NCBI GenBank assembly: GCA_030668755.1 | Contig: DAOVEW010000003.1 | Span: forward strand, 1-13,775 | DNA length: 13,775 bases | Origin: Bacillota bacterium | Lineage (GTDB): Bacteria; Armatimonadota; Hebobacteria; Hebobacterales; Hebobacteraceae | Reading direction: 5' to 3' | Shown: positions 5,469-13,268 of the stretch, piece by piece | Layout: each line of letters starts with the position of its first letter | Numbering within the stretch: position 1 is the first letter of the stretch | The notes under the pieces: model-generated | What the model was told of the DNA's origin: nothing | Databases searched by the model: none | What the model saw: the letters and a program-made list of their open reading frames with translations, nothing else | Program-made: the position numbers and the translations under genes

Positions 5469-6593
5469 ATGCAGGGTTCTCGGTCCGGCAGGCGCGGGGT
5501 GGATCTGGATGACCCGAGTTCGTACAGAGAACTGGATCCCGCGGGGATGGTGGGGTTTGCGACCGACTTGCCCGCGCAGATCGAGGAGGCCTCGGAGATA
5601 GGCCGCCGGTTCGAGGTGCCGGCGGCTTTCGGCGATCCCTCGAACATCATGCTGGCGGGGATGGGTGGGTCAGCGGTGGCGGGGGATTTCCTGATGCGGC
5701 TGTGCGAGGAGAGGCTTGCTGTACCATTCGTGGTGAGCCGGAGCTACGAGATTCCGGCGTTCGTAGGTCCCGAGACGCTGTTCATTGCGTCGAGCCACTC
5801 GGGGGACACCGAGGAGACGCTCACGGCCGTGCGCGGGGCGTTGCGGCGAGAGGCGCGGATCCTGTGCATCACGACGGGCGGCAAGCTGAGCGCGTTTGCG
5901 CGCCGGCACCGAAAGGACGGAGTGGCGCTGCTGGAGATTCCGCAGACCGATCCGCCGATGCCGCCGCGGGCGGCGCTGGGGTACTCGCTCATCCCGCTGG
6001 TACGCGCACTTGAATCGCTGGGACTGTATCCGAGTGCCGGGCGGCACATATCGGAGGCGGTTCGCCTGGTGGCGAAGCTGCGCGACGGGGTGCACCCGAA
6101 GGTTGAGACGCGAAGGAACCGGGCGAAGCGACTGGCGCTGGCGCTGTTCGGGAAGGCGCCGTGGATTCACGGGACGGTGGGCATCATGGGGGCGGCGGCG
6201 TATCGGTGGCGGACGCAGTTCGACGAGAACAGCAAGACGCTGGCGTGCTCCAGCGAGTGCCCGGAGCTGAACCATAACGAGGTGGTCGGGTGGGAGCTTG
6301 CGGAGAGGCTGCCGGCGCGGATCGAAGTAGTGATGCTGCTGCGGCCGGGCGACCACTGGAGAAATCGGGCGCGGGTGGACATCGTGAGGAAGAAGCTGGT
6401 GGGACCGAAGGCGCGGGTGCACGTGATCGAGGCGCAGGGGAGGTCGGCGCTCGCGCAGCTCCTGTGGACGGTGTACCTGGGGGACTGGACAAGCCTGTAC
6501 CTGGCCTTCCTGAACGGGGTCGATCCGGCCTCGATTGACTCGATCGACACCCTGAAGAGGTCTCTGGCACGGCTGAAGCGCCCGCGCGAATAG
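5469..6593 (+). CDS. Bifunctional phosphoglucose/phosphomannose isomerase
   Basis: The product interconverts glucose-6-phosphate or mannose-6-phosphate with fructose-6-phosphate in the cytoplasm. Its 374 residues fit the two-SIS-domain PGI/PMI family of archaea and some bacteria. Visible motifs are GMGGSAVAGD (64-73), the phosphate-binding SSHSGDTEET (108-117), PPRAALGY (165-172), QFDENSK (250-256) and the catalytic-region ELNHNEVVGW (266-275). The C-terminal TSLYLAFLNGVDP is also typical. ATG 5469 follows AGGAGGGA. It begins 12 bases after rpsR and is probably cotranscribed with it. The family is distinct from the classical Pgi. Confidence 0.9.
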   Translation: MQGSRSGRRGVDLDDPSSYRELDPAGMVGFATDLPAQIEEASEIGRRFEVPAAFGDPSNIMLAGMGGSAVAGDFLMRLCEERLAVPFVVSRSYEIPAFVGPETLFIASSHSGDTEETLTAVRGALRREARILCITTGGKLSAFARRHRKDGVALLEIPQTDPPMPPRAALGYSLIPLVRALESLGLYPSAGRHISEAVRLVAKLRDGVHPKVETRRNRAKRLALALFGKAPWIHGTVGIMGAAAYRWRTQFDENSKTLACSSECPELNHNEVVGWELAERLPARIEVVMLLRPGDHWRNRARVDIVRKKLVGPKARVHVIEAQGRSALAQLLWTVYLGDWTSLYLAFLNGVDPASIDSIDTLKRSLARLKRPRE

Positions 6594-6672
6594 GCGGGCA
6601 TGTGGTATTGTGGTGGCGAGGCAAGGCCGGGCCGCGAGGGACGGCCATTCTTGCTGAGAACAGGTGGCGAAG

Positions 6673-6999
6673 ATGGCGGGCAGACGAGGGCGCAGCACGT
6701 CGCGGCGGGGTCAGCCCACGGATCCCGCAACCTACTACGTAAGCTCAGACTCCGATGTGCAGTATGCGAAGCAGACGCGGCAGCGGCTGAAGCACGCGGC
6801 CATCCGGAAGTGGATATTGGGGCTGGCGTTCATCGCGGTGGTGAGCTTCGTCGTGTGGAAGTGGGGACCGGACTTGCTGGCGATGGCCCGCGTGCAGACG
6901 CACATGACGAAGCAGGAGTTCCAGGATGTTGGCGGCCACATACGCGACGGTGTGGATCGGCGGAGTGGGACCGAGTTCATAGAGCCGGAGGCGCGCTGA
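6673..6999 (+). CDS. Small single-pass membrane protein of unknown function
   Basis: The product has 108 residues: a basic N-terminus (MAGRRGRSTSRRG), a soluble stretch with DSDVQYAKQTRQRL, one membrane segment at about 46-64 (RKWILGLAFIAVVSFVVWKW), and a polar C-terminal tail ending EFIEPEAR. By the positive-inside rule the N-terminus is cytoplasmic and the tail faces out. I do not recognise the family. ATG 6673 is chosen because AGGTGG ends five bases upstream; GTG 6664, three codons earlier, is possible. It lies in line with the PGI/PMI gene and is followed by an inverted repeat. Confidence 0.65.
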   Translation: MAGRRGRSTSRRGQPTDPATYYVSSDSDVQYAKQTRQRLKHAAIRKWILGLAFIAVVSFVVWKWGPDLLAMARVQTHMTKQEFQDVGGHIRDGVDRRSGTEFIEPEAR

Positions 7000-7286
7000 G
7001 GGGAGCCGTCGAGAGACCGGTAACGATCGTGGGGCCATCGCGCGGGGTGGTGGGGGCTTGGGCCTCCGTGGTGTAGCGTATGGGCGAGCGTGGCGCCGAT
7101 ACGCTACTTGAGTTGTGTGCGGGCTGCTGACCCCGGCCGGTGCAGGACGCGGGGTGTGCTGCGGGGTGGAGAGGGCTTATCCGGCCCCCAGTCGAGACGG
7201 TCGGCTGTGCGCGGCCTCCAGGCGCAGACGAGGAGCGGCGCCTCGGACAGCGAATCCCTTAGACATTCCGGAATGGAGTGGAGCCG
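7000..7286. other. Intergenic region between the membrane protein and flavin reductase genes
   Basis: This GC-rich stretch of 287 bases has no gene that I can support. It contains the 7073-7107 inverted repeat and, near its end, the short palindrome ATTCCGGAAT. Open frames across it are compositional and do not start with a ribosome site. No clear promoter hexamers are visible for the downstream operon, though one must lie here or upstream. Confidence 0.5.
7073..7107. repeat. Inverted repeat, possible terminator without a T-run
   Basis: GTAGCGTAT (7073-7081) and ATACGCTAC (7099-7107) pair perfectly over nine bases; inside them GGCG (7083-7086) can pair with CGCC (7094-7097). Only TTGAG follows, so it is not a standard intrinsic terminator. 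It may end the upstream operon in a factor-dependent way or act as a protein or RNA regulatory site. Confidence 0.45.
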
Positions 7287-7817
7287 ATGGCGAAGACTCA
7301 AGTGGGATGGATGGATTACCTGCCGGAGCTCGTGCGGAACATGGAGAGCCCCGGGCTGCTTGTGGTGTCGGTCGACGCGCGGGGGCGACCGAATGTGATG
7401 ACCGCGAGCTGGGGATCCATCGGCGTCTACTGGGGGCTCCCCATGTTCATCGCTCCGATTCGCAAGTCGCGCTATACGCACGGCTGCATCAAGCGGACAA
7501 GGGACTATACGCTTAACGTGCTGCCGCGAAAGCTGGCCGAGCTGGCCACCTTCTGCGGGACGGTGTCGGGTCGGGATCACGACAAGATAGCGGAGGCGAA
7601 CCTGACGGCGGCGCGGGGGCTGAAGGTGAAGTCGCCCATCATCGAGGAATGCGTGCTGCACTATGAGTGCAAGGTGGTGCATGCGAACGCGGTGGCGCCG
7701 CGGGCGCTGGTGAGTGAGATCGAGCGGGTGCACTATCGCGATGCTGACTACCACACCTACTTCTTTGGGCAAATCGTCGCCGTTCGGGCCGAGGAGAATC
7801 TGCGGCGCCGGGTCTGA
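7287..7817 (+). CDS. Flavin reductase-like domain protein
   Basis: The 176-residue product fits the flavin-reductase-like (split-barrel FMN-binding) family: LLVVSVDARGRPNVMTASWG near the N-terminus, then MFIAPIRKSRYTHGCIKRTR, where the Arg/Ser/Tyr/His segment normally contacts FMN phosphate, then YTLNVLP and a C-terminal HTYFFGQIVAV strand. Such proteins use NAD(P)H to reduce FMN or bind flavin for a partner. The substrate cannot be told from sequence. I prefer ATG 7287, which has GGAG eight bases upstream; GTG 7278 is three codons earlier. The next gene starts 33 bases on, and another flavoprotein lies two genes downstream. Confidence 0.85.
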   Translation: MAKTQVGWMDYLPELVRNMESPGLLVVSVDARGRPNVMTASWGSIGVYWGLPMFIAPIRKSRYTHGCIKRTRDYTLNVLPRKLAELATFCGTVSGRDHDKIAEANLTAARGLKVKSPIIEECVLHYECKVVHANAVAPRALVSEIERVHYRDADYHTYFFGQIVAVRAEENLRRRV

Positions 7818-7850
7818 GGCACCGCGCTGGGGCCGGCAGGTGGAGAGAGC

Positions 7851-8153
7851 ATGGGAGGACGTTTCGCCGGGCCGGCGAGGCTTCGGGCGGTCATCTCGGG
7901 GCAAGTGCAGATGGTGGGCTTTCGGGCGTTCGTGACTGGGCGGGCGCGCTCCCGGGGCGTGGCGGGGTACGTGTGCAATCTGCCGGGCGGGGATGTGGAG
8001 GTGGTTGCGGAGGGAGACCGGAAGCTGTTGGAGGAGTTCCTGGAGGATCTGCGGAGGGGGCCGCGAAGCGCGGAGGTGAGAGAAGTGAAAACGAGCTGGG
8101 AGCGAGGGAGGGGGGAGTTCGCCGAGTTCTCGGTGCGATATGGGGCCTGGTGA
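7851..8153 (+). CDS. acyP: Acylphosphatase
   Basis: The product is a 100-residue single-domain acylphosphatase, which hydrolyses carboxyl-phosphate bonds such as those in acetyl phosphate or 1,3-bisphosphoglycerate. The first signature is GQVQMVGFRAF (18-27), with the phosphate-binding Arg25. The second is GYVCNLPGGDVEVVAEG (39-55), with the catalytic Asn43. Met21 stands where Gly is usual in the GxVQGVGFR consensus. ATG 7851 follows GGAGAG. The stop TGA at 8151-8153 overlaps a GTG of the next frame, but the next gene's better start lies 45 bases further on. Confidence 0.93.
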   Translation: MGGRFAGPARLRAVISGQVQMVGFRAFVTGRARSRGVAGYVCNLPGGDVEVVAEGDRKLLEEFLEDLRRGPRSAEVREVKTSWERGRGEFAEFSVRYGAW

Positions 8154-8197
8154 AGGGCGAGGCGGACGACAACGCCGATAGGGCACAGGAGGCGGAA

Positions 8198-8770
8198 GTG
8201 GAGGTTGTGGCGATCTGTGGGAGCCCGCGAGAGGCCGGCAATACAGCGACGCTGATCGAGGCGCTGCTGGAAGGAGCGCGAGAGAGCGGCGCGGAGACGA
8301 CGCGCTTCGACCCGGCGAAGATGCAGATATTGGACTGCATTGCCGACGACGAGTGTCTGAAAGGGCCCGACGCGAAGTGCATCCTGGACGACGACATGGG
8401 GCATATCTACGATGCGCTGCGCAGGGCCGAGGCGTGGGTTCTCGGGACACCGGTGTACCACGGCCACCTGACGGGGACGCTGAAGCGCGTGATTGACCGG
8501 CTCTACGCGTTCTACATGAGCGAGGGCGGGCAGTGGCGGCTGGCGCTGGAGGGAGAGCGCAAGGGGGGAGTGATCGTGGTGCAGGCCGACCGCGGGCTGG
8601 CGACACCGGAGCGGGTGGCCGAGTATTTGGAGGAGGTGCTGCGCGCCTACAACGTGGAGCCCATCGGGCGTGTGCTGGGGTGCGAGCTGCTGAAGCGGGG
8701 GGATGCGGCAGCCCACCCGGACATGGCGGCCCAGGCGCGCGATCTGGGGAGGGAACTGGCGTCAGAATAG
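8198..8770 (+). CDS. NADPH-dependent FMN reductase, flavodoxin-fold protein
   Basis: The 190-residue product has the flavodoxin-like fold. MEVVAICGSPREAGNTATLI gives the first strand and the FMN-phosphate loop (8-16), LGTPVYHGHLTGTLKRVIDR (82-101) is the typical second flavin-contact region, and GGVIVVQADRG follows. Cys47, Cys53 and Cys61 before ILDDDM resemble the Cys cluster of related iron-sulfur flavoproteins but do not match its usual CxxCxxC spacing, so I do not claim a cluster. GTG 8198 is chosen because AGGAGG (8187-8192) lies five bases upstream and the family's N-terminus begins there. The upstream GTG at 8150 would add 16 charged residues. It likely reduces quinones, metals or small electrophiles, or supplies reduced flavin. 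Confidence 0.88.
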   Translation: MEVVAICGSPREAGNTATLIEALLEGARESGAETTRFDPAKMQILDCIADDECLKGPDAKCILDDDMGHIYDALRRAEAWVLGTPVYHGHLTGTLKRVIDRLYAFYMSEGGQWRLALEGERKGGVIVVQADRGLATPERVAEYLEEVLRAYNVEPIGRVLGCELLKRGDAAAHPDMAAQARDLGRELASE

Positions 8771-8813
8771 CTCCGTCGCGGCCGGGGGACCGCCGATTCG
8801 AGCAGATAGCGAG

Positions 8814-11399
8814 ATGACGAAGATGCCAGCATCGAAGCGACGGCAGAGCGAGGAGGTGAAGCTGGACCGCCTTCTCGCGAAGGCGAAGCGCAACCTGGCG
8901 CGGAGGCTTTCTCCCCGCGCCGGATTCACGAAGCAGCAGGCGCAAGAACTGGCTGACCGCTATTCCCATTTTGAGGACACGAGGGACGACGACGGTTTCC
9001 TGACTGAGAGCTGTGTCTGCGTGCGGCGGCCGGACACGCCGCGGCCCTGGCTGCACCTCATGTGCAGCAACCACGACGAGGCGTACGGCGTGATGGGCTC
9101 TTTCTGGGACCCGACGGGCCTGGGGTTTCTGTGCTACGAGAGCGTGCTGGCCGGGCCGGTCACCTCTCACAAGGACGCGAGTTATGTGCCGACCGCTCCC
9201 CGCAGTACGGACGTGCGCGAGTTCTACCTGCGGGAGGAAGGCAGGCGGGGAGCGCCCCGGATATGGCACATGCTTCCACAGGTGGGACGGGAGCACGAGA
9301 AGTACTCCAACTACTCCTGTCGCTTCGGCCAGGGCTGGGTGGCGATCGAGGGAGCGCGACATCAGATTCATGCCGAGCTGCGCGTCTTCGTGCCGGTGAA
9401 CGATACTTGTGAGGTGTGGACGATCCGGCTTGCCAACCAAAGCGGCCGACGCCGGAAGCTCCAGCTCTTCGCCCGCGTGAACTGGGGACTGGAGAGCCAT
9501 CCGTCGTACTACTTCGATCCGAGGGTGACCTCACAGGGACAGCATCTGCGGGATCTCCGCGCCATCGTCGCCCTCAACCGACACAAGGCGAACGCGCTTC
9601 CGCGGACGGGCTTCATGATGTCGAGCGCCGCCTTTGCCGGCTTCGACCTGAGCGGGGAGAAGTTCAGCGGCGGCGGACACTTCCGGCACTTCCCGGCGGC
9701 GGTCGAGCAGGGGCAGTGCCGGAACTCGATCGGCCTCCAGCCGTACCTCGGGCTGATCGGGGCGCTCCAGTTCGATCTGACCCTGGCCCCGGGCGCCTCG
9801 CGGACGCTTCACGTCCTCGTCGGGCGGACCGAGCGAGATGAGAGGGAGTACCGTCGGCACCTGAAGACCCTCCGCACGAAGTACTTCGCCGCGCGGGGAG
9901 TGGAGCGGGAGTTCCGCCGCCTGCGCGAGTCGTGGCGGGAGATGCTGGGGAGAGCGCGGCTTCGGAGCCCCGAGGCGGAGATTGACCGTGCATACAATGT
10001 GTGGCTGAAGTACCAGCAGCACAACACCGCGCGCATGACGCGCGCGCTCGATCAAGTCGGATACCGCGATGTTCTCCAGGACCTCCTCGGGATCTGCAAC
10101 TTCAACCCGGAATTCGTGCGCAACTTGCTGCCCATCGTCCTGAACCACCAGCTTGCCGACGGACGCGCGATACGCCAGTTCTTCAAGTGCCCGGGCACGA
10201 ACGCGCCGAACGATGAGCGCATGTACGGCGACAGCTCGGTGTGGATCGCCGATACGCTGGTCAGCTACTTGGAGGAGACGGGGGACTTCGGCCTGCTCAA
10301 GGAGCGCGTAGGCTTCTACGACCTGGGGCGGCACGGCCAGGACAATCGCGTGAAGAGGTCTGTGTACGAGCACGCGATTCTGGCGCTCGAGGGGCTGCTG
10401 CGCAATCGCGGGCAGAAGGGGCTGTGTAGGATCGGGCACGGCGACTGGAACGACGCACTGGACGGGCTGTCGAAGCGGGGAGAAGGGGTGAGCGCGTGGT
10501 TGTCCATTGCGGTGATCTACGCGGCGAAACGCCTGCGGAAGCTGGCTAAGTATCTGGGGGACGAGCGCACGAGTGCGCTGATGCAGCGTCTTGCCGAGAC
10601 GCTGACCGAGGCGGTGAACGCGCATGGGTGGGATGGGGAGCACTACATCTTCGGGCTCAACGACGACGGCCTGGCGTTGGGGTCCCGGTCGAGCGAGGAG
10701 GGCCGCATCCACGCGGCGGTCAACACGTGGGCGCTGCTGTCGGGCGTGGCTGCGGCTGCGGGACGGGAGGAGCAGGTCCTGGAATCGCTGAAGGAACTGT
10801 GGACGCCGCTCGGTGTCGTGGTGCTGGACCCTCCGTACACGCAGAAGAGCCGCGAGCTTGCCGGCCGCATTGCGGATATCACTCCGGGGCAGTTCGAGAA
10901 CGGCGCGATCTATACGCATCTGCACTCGTTCTTCCTCTACGGGCTGGTGACCATCGGACGGGCGGCCGACGCGTATCGGGAGCTGAAGAATGCGCTGCCC
11001 GGGAACACGTTCCCCGACATCGCAACGGGGCCGCCCCACCAGCAGTCGAACTTCGCAGTTGGGCCGTCGCACCCGGACTTCGGAACGAACCTGTACAGCA
11101 ACTTTACGGGATCCACGGCCTGGTATCTGAGGACGATAGATCGGATGGCGGGGGTGATCTCCGACTTCGACGGGCTGCGGATCGCGCCGGTTGCGCCGCC
11201 CGAGTGGAAGGAATACGAGCTGCGGAAGCGGTTCCGCGGGGTCGAGTACCACTTCCAGTTTCGACATGAGAGCGGGCGAAGCGAGGTGCGATCGGTGACG
11301 GTGGGAGGGAAGCCGCTGGAGCCCGCGGATGGGGAGTTCAAGGTGCCGATTCCGAGGCGAAAGCCGAGGAAGCCGATTGAGGTGGAGGTCGTGATGTGA
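8814..11399 (+). CDS. GH94-family glycoside phosphorylase (glycosyltransferase-36 type)
   Basis: The 861-residue product fits GH94 enzymes, which cleave beta-glucosidic disaccharides with phosphate to release a sugar 1-phosphate (cellobiose, chitobiose, laminaribiose and related substrates). An N-terminal beta-sandwich region (about 80-330) carries DPTGLGFLCYES and ELRVFVPVNDTCEVW. The (alpha/alpha)6 barrel follows, with YRDVLQDLLG (417-426), GHGDWNDALDG around 542-551 (the DWND motif holding the general acid), PGQFENGAIYTHLHSFF with His702 and His704, and FTGSTAWYLRTI (764-775), a phosphate-site motif. A C-terminal beta-domain ends the protein. No signal peptide is present, so it is cytoplasmic and its sugar must be imported. 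ATG 8814 has only a weak ribosome site; ATG 8823 is possible. The specificity cannot be told. The stop overlaps the next start. Confidence 0.88.
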   Translation: MTKMPASKRRQSEEVKLDRLLAKAKRNLARRLSPRAGFTKQQAQELADRYSHFEDTRDDDGFLTESCVCVRRPDTPRPWLHLMCSNHDEAYGVMGSFWDPTGLGFLCYESVLAGPVTSHKDASYVPTAPRSTDVREFYLREEGRRGAPRIWHMLPQVGREHEKYSNYSCRFGQGWVAIEGARHQIHAELRVFVPVNDTCEVWTIRLANQSGRRRKLQLFARVNWGLESHPSYYFDPRVTSQGQHLRDLRAIVALNRHKANALPRTGFMMSSAAFAGFDLSGEKFSGGGHFRHFPAAVEQGQCRNSIGLQPYLGLIGALQFDLTLAPGASRTLHVLVGRTERDEREYRRHLKTLRTKYFAARGVEREFRRLRESWREMLGRARLRSPEAEIDRAYNVWLKYQQHNTARMTRALDQVGYRDVLQDLLGICNFNPEFVRNLLPIVLNHQLADGRAIRQFFKCPGTNAPNDERMYGDSSVWIADTLVSYLEETGDFGLLKERVGFYDLGRHGQDNRVKRSVYEHAILALEGLLRNRGQKGLCRIGHGDWNDALDGLSKRGEGVSAWLSIAVIYAAKRLRKLAKYLGDERTSALMQRLAETLTEAVNAHGWDGEHYIFGLNDDGLALGSRSSEEGRIHAAVNTWALLSGVAAAAGREEQVLESLKELWTPLGVVVLDPPYTQKSRELAGRIADITPGQFENGAIYTHLHSFFLYGLVTIGRAADAYRELKNALPGNTFPDIATGPPHQQSNFAVGPSHPDFGTNLYSNFTGSTAWYLRTIDRMAGVISDFDGLRIAPVAPPEWKEYELRKRFRGVEYHFQFRHESGRSEVRSVTVGGKPLEPADGEFKVPIPRRKPRKPIEVEVVM

Positions 11400-12040
11400 G
11401 CGGGGCGGAGCCCGAGGCGATCAGTTCGCTCATCGCAAGGCATCCTGCGTTGGCCGCGTGCAAGGAGGAGATCGCGGCGGCGCAGGCCTTGCTCATCAGG
11501 GCGTACGAGGCCGGCCGCAAGGTGCTTCTGTGTGGGAACGGGGGCAGTGCCGCCGACTGCGAGCATATGGCGGCGGAGCTGCTGAAGGGGTTCGAGCGGG
11601 CGCGGCCGCTCCCGCGCGAGCTGCGGGCGAGGCTGGCGAAGGCGGGCCCCGAAGGAGAAAAGCTCGCGGGCAAGCTTCAGTGCGGGCTGCCGGCGGTCTC
11701 GCTGACCGGGCATCCGAGTTTCGCGTCGGCCTTCGCCAACGACGTAGACCCGGCGATGGTCTTCGCGCAGCTCGTGACCGCGCTGGGGGGCGTCGGGGAT
11801 GTGCTGATGGCCATCAGCACCTCGGGGCGGGCGCGGAATATCGTCTTGGCGGTTCATGCCGCACGCGCGATGGGTATGAGCACCATCGGCCTGTCCGGCA
11901 TGGGCGGCGGTGCCCTTGGGCCGCTGTGCGATGTCTGCGTGGTCGTGCCTGGGGAGAGCACCCCCGAGGTGCAGGAGCTACACGTGCCGGTCTACCACTA
12001 CCTGTGCCGGGCAGTGGAGGCCCACTTCTTTCCGGAGTAG
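11396..12040 (+). CDS. gmhA: Phosphoheptose isomerase-like SIS protein (GmhA/DiaA family)
   Basis: The 214-residue single-SIS-domain product begins at GTG 11396, overlapping the GH94 stop (GTGA) with GGTGGAGG upstream, so the two are translationally coupled. GmhA converts sedoheptulose 7-phosphate to heptose 7-phosphate for lipopolysaccharide core or S-layer glycans. Visible motifs are GNGGSAADCEHMAAELL (47-63) with the Glu61 position, LTGHPSFASAFANDVDP, STSGRARNI (141-149), and QELHVPVYHYLC (193-204) with the catalytic-type His196. A 20-residue insert after the first motif (about 71-97) is normal for this family. DiaA-like regulators share the fold but usually lack part of the active site, so an isomerase is preferred. 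Coupling to the phosphorylase suggests a role in the same sugar pathway. Confidence 0.8.
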   Translation: MSGAEPEAISSLIARHPALAACKEEIAAAQALLIRAYEAGRKVLLCGNGGSAADCEHMAAELLKGFERARPLPRELRARLAKAGPEGEKLAGKLQCGLPAVSLTGHPSFASAFANDVDPAMVFAQLVTALGGVGDVLMAISTSGRARNIVLAVHAARAMGMSTIGLSGMGGGALGPLCDVCVVVPGESTPEVQELHVPVYHYLCRAVEAHFFPE

Positions 12041-12130
12041 CTGCGCCGGCCGGGAGGGTGGGACGTCTCTCCAGGGGATTCAGTCGAGCAGGGCGGAATG
12101 CGCCCCCGCGGAGGAAATGCCAGGTATATC

Positions 12131-13222
12131 ATGGCGAAGCAACAGAAGAGGAAGACCACGCTACATGCGCAGCCGCTCCTGCGCCGGCGGCCGATGATGC
12201 TGAAGGAAATCCACGAGGCGCCGGAGCGGGTGAAGACGTTGATCGCGCGGGAGTTCGCACCGCTGTGTGCGGTCCTCGAATCGTTCAAGCAGATGCCCCC
12301 GCCGCTGATCCTGGTGGCGGGCCGAGGCACCTCAGACAACGCGGCGACGTACGGCAGGTATCTGTTCGAGCACTTCAACGGGATTCCGGTCTCGGGGGCG
12401 GCGCTGTCGCTGTTCACATTGTATCCGACTTCCATGCAGCTGAAAGGTGCGCTGGCAATTGGGGTATCGCAGTCTGGGGAGAGCTCCGATGTCGTTGAGG
12501 CAATCCGGGCGGCCAAGCGCGCGGGAGCCTTCACATTGGCGGTCACGAATACCGCGGGATCGTCGCTTGATAGGTCTGCCGATCACACAGTCTTGCTGCA
12601 TGCACGCAAAGAGCGGGCTGTGGCTGCCACGAAGACCTATGTGGCGGAGCTTCTAGCGATGGTTATGATCTGTCGAGCCCTGGGCGGTGCAATAGAGGAG
12701 AAGGAGATCGAGGCGATTCCCGGCGTGATCCGCAAGGCCATTGCCTGTGAGGATGAGATCGCCGGACTGGTCCCGTTCTACCGGTACGCCCCGCGATGCC
12801 TGTGCTTGGGACGGGGGTTTAACTATGCCACAGTGCGGGAGGTCGCGTTGAAGCTCATGGAGACCTGCTATGTGGGATCCTCGGGCATGTCGGCGGCCGA
12901 CTTCCTGCACGGGCCAATCGCATTCGTCGAGGAGCACACGCCGGTCCTGCTCTTCGCTGCGCGGGGGCCAACCTATGGCTTTATGCTGGATCTTGCCAAG
13001 AAGCTCAAGGGGCAGAATGTCGACGTGCTTGGGATTTCGAACGATGAGGAGATCCTCGCCCATTGCCGCTTGGGCATAAACTGCGGGATCGATATCCGTG
13101 AGGGACTCAGCCCAATCCCGTTTGCCACGCTGGGACAGCTCTTCGCGTGTCACTTGGCGCTGACGCGGGGCATCAACCCAGATACGCCGCGGCGTCTTAG
13201 GAAGATCACGCGGACGCTGTGA
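12131..13222 (+). CDS. SIS-domain sugar-phosphate isomerase/deaminase (AgaS/NagB-II-like)
   Basis: The 363-residue product has two SIS domains like the isomerase half of GlmS but no glutaminase domain. Motifs are MLKEIHEAPERV (23-34), VAGRGTSDNAA (62-72), GVSQSGESSDV (111-121), AVTNTAGS (137-144), ERAVAATKTYVAEL (161-174), then GFNYATVREVALKLMET, ADFLHGPIAFVEE with the His that opens the sugar ring, and the C-terminal TPRRLRKITRTL. This fits the family of AgaS and NagB-II, which deaminate or isomerise amino-sugar 6-phosphates. The substrate here is unknown. The start is uncertain: ATG 12131 has a poor ribosome site, ATG 12098 is 11 codons earlier, and ATG 12194 would begin at the conserved LKEI. 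A gap of 90 bases separates it from the GmhA-like gene. Confidence 0.82.
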   Translation: MAKQQKRKTTLHAQPLLRRRPMMLKEIHEAPERVKTLIAREFAPLCAVLESFKQMPPPLILVAGRGTSDNAATYGRYLFEHFNGIPVSGAALSLFTLYPTSMQLKGALAIGVSQSGESSDVVEAIRAAKRAGAFTLAVTNTAGSSLDRSADHTVLLHARKERAVAATKTYVAELLAMVMICRALGGAIEEKEIEAIPGVIRKAIACEDEIAGLVPFYRYAPRCLCLGRGFNYATVREVALKLMETCYVGSSGMSAADFLHGPIAFVEEHTPVLLFAARGPTYGFMLDLAKKLKGQNVDVLGISNDEEILAHCRLGINCGIDIREGLSPIPFATLGQLFACHLALTRGINPDTPRRLRKITRTL

Positions 13223-13236
13223 CCTCATCTACCGCA

Positions 13237-13254
13237 GCTCGGCCTCGGCCGAGC
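13237..13254 (+). repeat. Tight hairpin before the cyclophilin gene
   Basis: GCTCGGCC (13237-13244) and GGCCGAGC (13247-13254) are perfect inverted repeats around TC. They fold as a GC-rich hairpin between the SIS gene stop and the next ribosome site (GGGGGAG, which begins at its edge). There is no T-run, so it is not a classical terminator. It may limit read-through, stabilise an mRNA end or reduce access to the ribosome site. Confidence 0.5.
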
Positions 13255-13268
13255 GGGGGAGCATACGG

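Noticed and set aside
7058..7130. tRNA-like start (GCCTCCGTGGTGTAGCG) in the intergenic region
   Set aside because: There is no TTCGA-type T-loop, no plausible anticodon arm and no closing acceptor stem. The inverted repeat explains the local structure better.
8244..8390. Iron-sulfur cluster in the FMN reductase
   Set aside because: Cys47, Cys53 and Cys61 do not have the compact CxxCxxC spacing of known iron-sulfur flavoproteins and only three are present.
7104..9500. Open frame of 798 codons on the - strand
   Set aside because: It covers the flavin reductase, acylphosphatase, FMN reductase and the start of the GH94 gene, all of which have clear motifs on the + strand. Its translation is Pro/Arg/Ser-rich low complexity, as expected opposite GC-rich genes.
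9531..11267. Open frame of 578 codons on the - strand
   Set aside because: It lies entirely opposite the GH94 gene, has no recognisable domain and reads as an antisense shadow rich in Arg, Val and Pro.
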